A stretch of 8,498 bases of DNA. Origin: CAYVBN01 sp964538565 (GTDB lineage: Bacteria > Pseudomonadota > Alphaproteobacteria > Rhizobiales > Xanthobacteraceae). The stretch is taken from the NCBI GenBank assembly GCA_964538565.1, contig CAZIGW010000330.1, positions 1 through 8,498 of the forward strand, given 5' to 3'. The position numbers and the translations under genes are program-made. Under the pieces are notes generated by a model, which saw only the letters and a program-made list of their open reading frames with translations, searched no databases and was not told where the DNA came from. Position 1 is the first letter of the stretch. Every line of letters starts with the position of its first letter. Below are positions 5,933 through 8,498 of the stretch, one piece after another.

Positions 5933-5961
5933 TATGTATAGTTTGGCTAGCGCCGCGTCAA
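5933..5961 (-). promoter_or_regulatory. Leftward early promoter (cro promoter)
   Basis: On the minus strand, TTGACG (5961-5956) and TACATA (5938-5933) are separated by 17 bases; the overlapping CATAAT (5936-5931) is a better -10 box but at 19 bases. The promoter reads into cro, leaving a leader of roughly 25 bases. It is the only good sigma70-type promoter found for the whole leftward block. Confidence 0.6.
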
Positions 5962-5973
5962 GCGTTTCTGACG
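5956..5973. promoter_or_regulatory. Candidate repressor operator
   Basis: CGTCA-N8-TGACG, an 18-bp dyad whose left arm coincides with the -35 box of the leftward promoter. A protein bound here would block that promoter, the expected action of the CI-type repressor encoded next door. Only one clear copy is visible in the intergenic region. A related core (CGTTTCTGGACG) recurs at 4838-4849. Confidence 0.5.
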
Positions 5974-6008
5974 GCGAATTGGCCGGGGCGCACGATTATT
6001 GTCCGCGC

Positions 6009-6653
6009 ATGGAGCTAAACGCCCGCATTCTCAAGGCTCGCAAGGATGCGGGCATGTCGCAGGAACAGCTCGCTACGGCTGTCGGCAAGACGCGCGGCGC
6101 CGTGGCGCAATGGGAGTCCGGCGAGGTTCGGCCCCGGCACTCGACGCTGGCGGCAGTCGCCAAGGCCACTGGGAAATCACTTGTCTGGCTGGAAAGCGGC
6201 GAAGAAACCGGGGGCCTGAATGTCATTGGCGAGGTCGCTGCCGGGGTCTGGAAAGAAGGCGCGGCGTCGTTTCGTCCTTACCGCCAGCCGGTGTCGCCTG
6301 ATCCGTCTTATCCAGTCGCAGCTCAGCGCCTCTACCGCGTCGAAGGCACGTCGCTCAACAAGGTGGTGGCGTCCGGCGAATACGTCCACACCGTCGATAT
6401 CCACGCTGCCGACATAGGTTTCGAGGACGGCGACCTGGTGATTGTCCGCCGCCTGCGCCACGGAACGGCGGAGTACACGGCCAAGCAGGCAATCCGGGCC
6501 GGGCAGCGCTGGGTTTTGCGCCCTCTCAGCGACGATCCTGAGTGGCAGGACGATATTATCCTCGAGCCCGAGGGCGACACTGAAATTGAGGTCACCGACA
6601 TCGTGATCGCCAAATGGTCGCCAATCGGCCGAGCGGTGCGCTCACGGAAATAA
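6009..6653 (+). CDS. cI: CI/LexA-type phage repressor with S24 self-cleavage domain
   Basis: A 214-residue lysogeny repressor. The N-terminal HTH_3 domain has ILKARKDAGMSQEQLATAVG (7-26) and KTRGAVAQWESGEVRP (27-42) as recognition and following helices. The C-terminal peptidase S24 domain keeps an Ala78-Gly79 cleavage site in GEVAAGVW, the nucleophile Ser115 in VEGTSLNK and the general base Lys159 in EYTAKQ. Site-to-Ser and Ser-to-Lys spacings of 36 and 44 match lambda CI and LexA. It should dimerise, hold the lytic promoter shut, and cleave itself on RecA activation after DNA damage, giving SOS-inducible prophage. The start at MELNAR is chosen because the HTH normally begins a few residues in; upstream in-frame codons would run through the operator region. 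No Shine-Dalgarno precedes it. Confidence 0.95.
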   Translation: MELNARILKARKDAGMSQEQLATAVGKTRGAVAQWESGEVRPRHSTLAAVAKATGKSLVWLESGEETGGLNVIGEVAAGVWKEGAASFRPYRQPVSPDPSYPVAAQRLYRVEGTSLNKVVASGEYVHTVDIHAADIGFEDGDLVIVRRLRHGTAEYTAKQAIRAGQRWVLRPLSDDPEWQDDIILEPEGDTEIEVTDIVIAKWSPIGRAVRSRK

Positions 6654-6655
6654 TA

Positions 6656-7153
6656 ATGGGGCAAGTGATGGCAAAGGTTACAGGCGCTCAGATACTTGAT
6701 ATTATCGACGGCGGATCGGCAAATAATGGGCAAGATGCCTTTATAAAGCTTAGTGTAGATGAGGGTGGGAAGCACCCGTCACAAATAACGTTGTTTGTTG
6801 CGGCAGAGAAAGTTGGCGTTTTGATTTCCGCTCTCGCAACATTTGCCGGGATGGCGAGAGGGACCCGCCTCGGCACCAACCCATTGGAGGAAGCAGACCG
6901 CTCCATGATGGGCGGGTTCGCTTTGCCATACGCGTCGGCTCTGCCCGGAGTATCACTGTCGCAGCCCGGCGTCGCCTTGCTCACTCTTCAATTGGACGCG
7001 GGGCAAGGCAGGAAGCTCAACTTCCCCGTCGCAATGAACTTGGACGCGATCCGGTCGCTCTCCGTGGCTCTGGAGCATTGCAAGTCTGCGATTGAGGAAG
7101 TGGACATTTCCCAAGCCAAGAACGGTCCATCGTCTTCACAAGGCCTGAACTAG
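6656..7153 (+). CDS. Unknown protein co-transcribed with the repressor
   Basis: A 165-residue protein, not recognised. Two segments have a similar strand-then-helix pattern: SQITLFVAAEKVGVLISALA (about 43-62) and VALLTLQLDAGQGRKLNF (about 103-120) followed by LDAIRSLSVALEHCKSAI. A looser linker with a RGTRLGTNPLEEAD stretch lies between them. No signal peptide, and the hydrophobic stretch at 50-65 is too weak for a confident membrane span. It starts two bases after the repressor stop (ATG 6656, GGAA upstream; ATG 6668 with GGGG is an alternative), so it is expected to be expressed in the lysogen. Its first ~150 bases are richer in A/T-ending codons than the flanking genes, hinting at separate acquisition. 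A lysogeny-associated role such as exclusion or host-fitness function is inference from position only. Confidence 0.8.
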   Translation: MGQVMAKVTGAQILDIIDGGSANNGQDAFIKLSVDEGGKHPSQITLFVAAEKVGVLISALATFAGMARGTRLGTNPLEEADRSMMGGFALPYASALPGVSLSQPGVALLTLQLDAGQGRKLNFPVAMNLDAIRSLSVALEHCKSAIEEVDISQAKNGPSSSQGLN

Positions 7154-7239
7154 ACGCCTGCACCTTACGCGCTGCACCTATTTTGATTTTCAGATCCATT
7201 CTGGCCTCTACTTAACCTTCTATCTTCCCCTCACTGTCC

Positions 7240-7387
7240 CTGAGTTCAGCCGGGTATCCGCCAAAGACCCCCCAACCCCCCATGGATTCCCACGGGAGGG
7301 CGGAGAACTTTGGCGGGCATCTGGTCCTGTCCCTTGAGACGAGCCGAGCAGAGCCGCCACAGGTCCTTACGGATACCTGGGCCTCAG
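7240..7387 (+). ncRNA. Candidate structured RNA or DNA element (three-way junction)
   Basis: Outer stem: GGTATCCG (7253-7260) with CGGATACC (7370-7377), extended by G-U and two C-G pairs, and CTGAG (7240-7244) with CTCAG (7383-7387). Inside, CCGCCAAAG (7258-7266) pairs perfectly with CTTTGGCGG (7308-7316), and GG-T-CCTGT (7323-7330) pairs with ACAGG-T-CC (7359-7366). Three bases (7258-7260) are claimed by both of the first two stems, so one must shorten. Strand is chosen because the wobble at 7252/7378 is G-U on the plus strand and would be a C-A mismatch on the other. No promoter is identified. Could be chance in GC-rich DNA. Confidence 0.3.
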
Positions 7388-7480
7388 TTCTCGGGGTGGC
7401 ACCGTAGGCTGATCTAACCCCCGCGCCGTCTCGCCTTAATCCCCGAAAGCCCCGGTTGATTCCCACCACGGCCAAGCTGG

Positions 7481-7522
7481 CTAGACGCGCCTCATTTAGC
7501 GCGGCTATATGGCGTTGTCTAG
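7481..7522 (+). repeat. Long imperfect hairpin
   Basis: CTAGAC pairs with GTCTAG (7517-7522). The stem continues with a G-U pair, one bulged T and CGCC (7488-7491) with GGCG (7511-7514), giving about 11 bp around a 19-base loop. The G-U pair favours a plus-strand RNA. No U-run follows. It could equally be a protein-binding dyad upstream of the rightward genes. Confidence 0.45.
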
Positions 7523-7526
7523 TCCC

Positions 7527-7546
7527 GCTAACTTTTTTCGGTTAGC
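7527..7546. repeat. Short hairpin GCTAAC/GTTAGC
   Basis: Six-bp arms flank the eight-base loop TTTTTTCG. The T-run is in the loop rather than after the stem, so a normal intrinsic terminator is not supported on either strand. Confidence 0.4.
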
Positions 7547-7550
7547 CCCC

Positions 7551-7579
7551 TTGTGCAGGTGTTAGTCTTACTGTACATC
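7551..7579 (+). promoter_or_regulatory. Weak candidate promoter for the rightward small genes
   Basis: TTGTGC and TACATC are spaced by 17 bases, each matching three of six consensus positions. It is placed here because it lies upstream of the first rightward gene and downstream of the inverted repeats. Weak match; could be chance. Confidence 0.2.
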
Positions 7580-7589
7580 TGGGCTTGTC

Positions 7590-7606
7590 AGCACCACGCA
7601 GGTGCT
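7590..7606 (+). repeat. Hairpin in the leader of the rightward genes
   Basis: AGCACC and GGTGCT form a perfect 6-bp stem around ACGCA, ending seven bases before the GGGAG ribosome-binding site (7613-7617). It may stabilise the 5' end of the mRNA or influence translation. Confidence 0.4.
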
Positions 7607-7625
7607 CGGAACGGGAGACGGACGA

Positions 7626-7784
7626 ATGCCCAAGTTCTTCTACGTGATCGCGATCCAGGCTGACGGCACCGAAGTCGTCGCTGACAAGGCGACCGACTAC
7701 GCAGTCGCGGTTCGCAAGGCCGCTGCTGCTGGCCCCGGCCACTACGCTACCTCCGTCGCCCGCGCCTATCCCCCGAAGCACTAA
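7626..7784 (+). CDS. Small protein of unknown function
   Basis: A 52-residue protein starting MPKFFYVIAIQADGTEVVAD and continuing with KATDYAVAVRKAAAAGPGHYA, ending YPPKH. The pattern suggests a short beta hairpin followed by a helix. No family recognised. The start is fixed by GGGAG eight bases upstream; codons end almost entirely in G or C, typical of genuine genes here. A second gene follows after 18 bases, preceded by AAGGAG, so both are probably on one transcript. High confidence that it is coding, none about function. Confidence 0.75.
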   Translation: MPKFFYVIAIQADGTEVVADKATDYAVAVRKAAAAGPGHYATSVARAYPPKH

Positions 7785-7802
7785 CCGAAAGGAGATCAGC
7801 CA

Positions 7803-7940
7803 ATGACTGGCCCCGCCTCCCCCGCACTCAAGGCCGCGATCGCTGCCTACAAGAAGGCCAAGGCGTTCGGCACGACCGAAGCCTTCGCCGTCGCCAACGC
7901 CAAGCTCGTCTACGAGGCCGAGAAGGCCAAGACCGCCTAA
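7803..7940 (+). CDS. Very small Ala/Lys-rich helical protein
   Basis: 45 residues, essentially one or two amphipathic helices: PALKAAIAAYKKAKAFGTTE (7-26) and AFAVANAKLVYEAEKAKTA (27-45). AAGGAG sits eight bases before the ATG, and nearly all codons end in C or G. It ends at TAA, but the same reading frame stays open for another 32 codons and then enters the next gene without a shift. The first 13 codons after the TAA all end in G or C. Either the TAA is a true end and the following bases are a spacer, or it interrupts a formerly longer gene. Basic/acidic alternation would suit nucleic-acid or protein contact; function unknown. Confidence 0.7.
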   Translation: MTGPASPALKAAIAAYKKAKAFGTTEAFAVANAKLVYEAEKAKTA

Positions 7941-7955
7941 CGCGACTTCGCCGCC

Positions 7956-7978
7956 CTGCCGATCCTCGCGGTCGGCAG
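7956..7978 (+). repeat. 9-bp hairpin between the second and third rightward genes
   Basis: CTGCCGATC and GGTCGGCAG pair through eight Watson-Crick pairs and one U-G wobble around the loop CTCGC. There is no U-run after it. It starts 16 bases after the TAA, inside the open stretch that follows the stop; it could act as a recoding, processing or attenuation element. Confidence 0.4.
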
Positions 7979-8036
7979 CACAGTGAAGCCCACGCCACCA
8001 ACCAGACGCCAAGCGCGTCACACAACCGGGGATGAC

Positions 8037-8498
8037 ATGATCGAAATCAACGAAGCCGTTGCCTGCAAAGTCCTTGAGACCGTGGACGCGGGTCTATCGC
8101 ATGGCGTCGGCAAGCCGGTGCCTGGTTCAATGTGCGTTGAAGCAGCTGTCTGCTACGCGCTCGGTCTGCCGCATGGTGACGATCCCGAGTGTGTTTCTCC
8201 GGCACTGCGCAGGCTCAAGATCAGCCTCAATGATCGGGCGTGGTCTTCCAGTGCGGCTCGCGCCAAAGGGCTCCGTCGCCTCGCCCTTGCGCAGCTTGGT
8301 TCGCGCGATGTTCTCGATGATGTCGAGTTCGCCAAGCGTGTAGCCGAGTTGGCGATCCGCAAGCAGGTTCCCATTGCGCTTCGTGCTGCTGCTTCCATGA
8401 AGGGCAATCTCCAGCACCGCGACAAGCTCCTTGCTGCTGCTGATAGATGCGAGAAGGAAGGCACTAAAGACGCCGCCTACGCCGCCGACGCCGCCGCC
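8037..8498 (+). CDS. Conserved-looking phage protein, partial, Ala/Tyr/Asp-rich tail
   Basis: 154 residues reach the window edge without a stop. The body includes GKPVPGSMCVEAAVCYALGL (25-44), PHGDDPECVSPALRRLKISL and NDRAWSSSAARAKGLRRLAL (66-85). Then comes the helical segment FAKRVAELAIRKQVPIALRA and, near the edge, the start of a low-complexity tail KDAAYAADAAA. I recall unnamed proteins of this type, with long Ala-Tyr-Asp repeats at the C-terminus, in phages and alphaproteobacterial genomes, but cannot name a family. Start choice: ATG at 8037 with GGGG shortly upstream; an ATG at 8032 meets a stop after one codon. In-frame sequence upstream is open back to a TAA at 7938. No catalytic motif or membrane segment is visible. 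Confidence 0.8.
   Translation, partial: MIEINEAVACKVLETVDAGLSHGVGKPVPGSMCVEAAVCYALGLPHGDDPECVSPALRRLKISLNDRAWSSSAARAKGLRRLALAQLGSRDVLDDVEFAKRVAELAIRKQVPIALRAAASMKGNLQHRDKLLAAADRCEKEGTKDAAYAADAAA

Larger units (their letters stand above)
7154..7625. other. Gene-free, pyrimidine-rich intergenic region with many inverted repeats
   Basis: No convincing gene on either strand: the minus frame at 7212-7475 (87 codons) is rich in Gly, Arg and Trp and looks like chance. It holds a direct repeat CTGCACCT (7158 and 7172), C-runs around 7267-7280, three or four nested inverted repeats described separately, and a second copy of CTAGACGC (7150 and 7481). It ends at the ribosome-binding site GGGAG of the rightward genes. 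No classical hairpin-plus-U-run terminator was found, although TTTTGATTTT follows a weak TGCA/TGCA stem near 7180. Confidence 0.6.

Noticed and set aside
5928..6008. N-terminal extension of the repressor from upstream in-frame starts
   Set aside because: It would place coding sequence through the promoter and operator region and add 27 residues before the HTH that the family does not have.
7212..7475. Minus-strand frame of 87 codons in the intergenic region
   Set aside because: Gly/Arg/Trp-rich, includes the G-runs complementary to the C-runs, no ribosome-binding site, and its DNA is better explained by inverted repeats.
7527..7546. Intrinsic terminator
   Set aside because: A stem exists but the T-run is inside the loop; neither strand shows stem followed by U-run.
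8127..8464. Minus-strand frames of about 100 codons at the right edge
   Set aside because: Antisense to the partial plus-strand gene, whose codon use and in-frame continuity to the window edge are far more gene-like.
1..8498. CRISPR array, tRNA, rRNA, insertion sequence or integrase/attachment site
   Set aside because: No regularly spaced repeats, cloverleaf-like sequence, transposase motif or tyrosine/serine recombinase motif was seen on either strand.

Overview
The window looks like the immunity and early-replication region of a temperate phage or prophage with a GC-rich genome. A divergent repressor/Cro switch sits at about 5.9-6.0 kb. A tightly packed leftward block of early genes runs from it to the left edge, and a short rightward block continues beyond a structured non-coding stretch. 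Base composition and protein style suggest an alphaproteobacterial host, possibly from the Rhizobiales. That is an impression from composition and remembered family resemblance, not a search result. No integrase, structural, lysis, tRNA or rRNA gene is visible, so this is an internal slice of the element.

Left block (1-5901, minus strand). Reading away from the switch: a small YdaS/Cro-type helix-turn-helix protein; one unrecognised gene and one doubtful gene; a conserved-looking 138-aa protein; two tiny two-helix membrane proteins in tandem; a C5-cytosine-methyltransferase-like protein; a small basic protein; a beta-class N6/N4 DNA methyltransferase; a RusA-type Holliday junction resolvase; a protein carrying a DnaA domain IV without the AAA+ domain; a 60-aa protein; and a DnaB-type replicative helicase cut by the window edge. 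Most junctions are 1-4 nt overlaps (ATGA, GTGA or TGATG), so the block is probably one translationally coupled operon from a promoter next to cro. The logic is phage replication (DnaA-like DNA recognition plus DnaB), branched-DNA processing (RusA) and DNA modification (two methyltransferases, no restriction enzyme seen).

Switch (5902-6008). A TTGACG-N17-TACATA promoter points left towards cro. An 18-bp dyad overlaps its -35 box, and a second, wider dyad lies in the cro leader. The rightward repressor is a LexA/CI-type protein with an N-terminal HTH and an S24 self-cleavage domain that retains an Ala-Gly site and a Ser-Lys pair. It has no visible ribosome-binding site and could be leaderless. 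A relatively AT-rich gene of unknown function follows it after two bases.

Right block (7154-8498). About 470 nt without a convincing gene contain nested inverted repeats that can be drawn as a three-way junction, followed by two or three further hairpins. Then come two very small proteins and the start of a larger protein with an Ala/Tyr/Asp-rich tail, all on the plus strand and in one reading frame. The second small gene is separated from the third by a single in-frame TAA and 32 otherwise open codons.

The most worthwhile leads are the structured 7.24-7.52 kb region, the TAA-split frame at 7803-8498, the similar CGTTTCTG(G)ACG dyads at the switch and at 4.84 kb, the paired two-helix membrane proteins inside a replication operon, and the unknown gene riding with the repressor.
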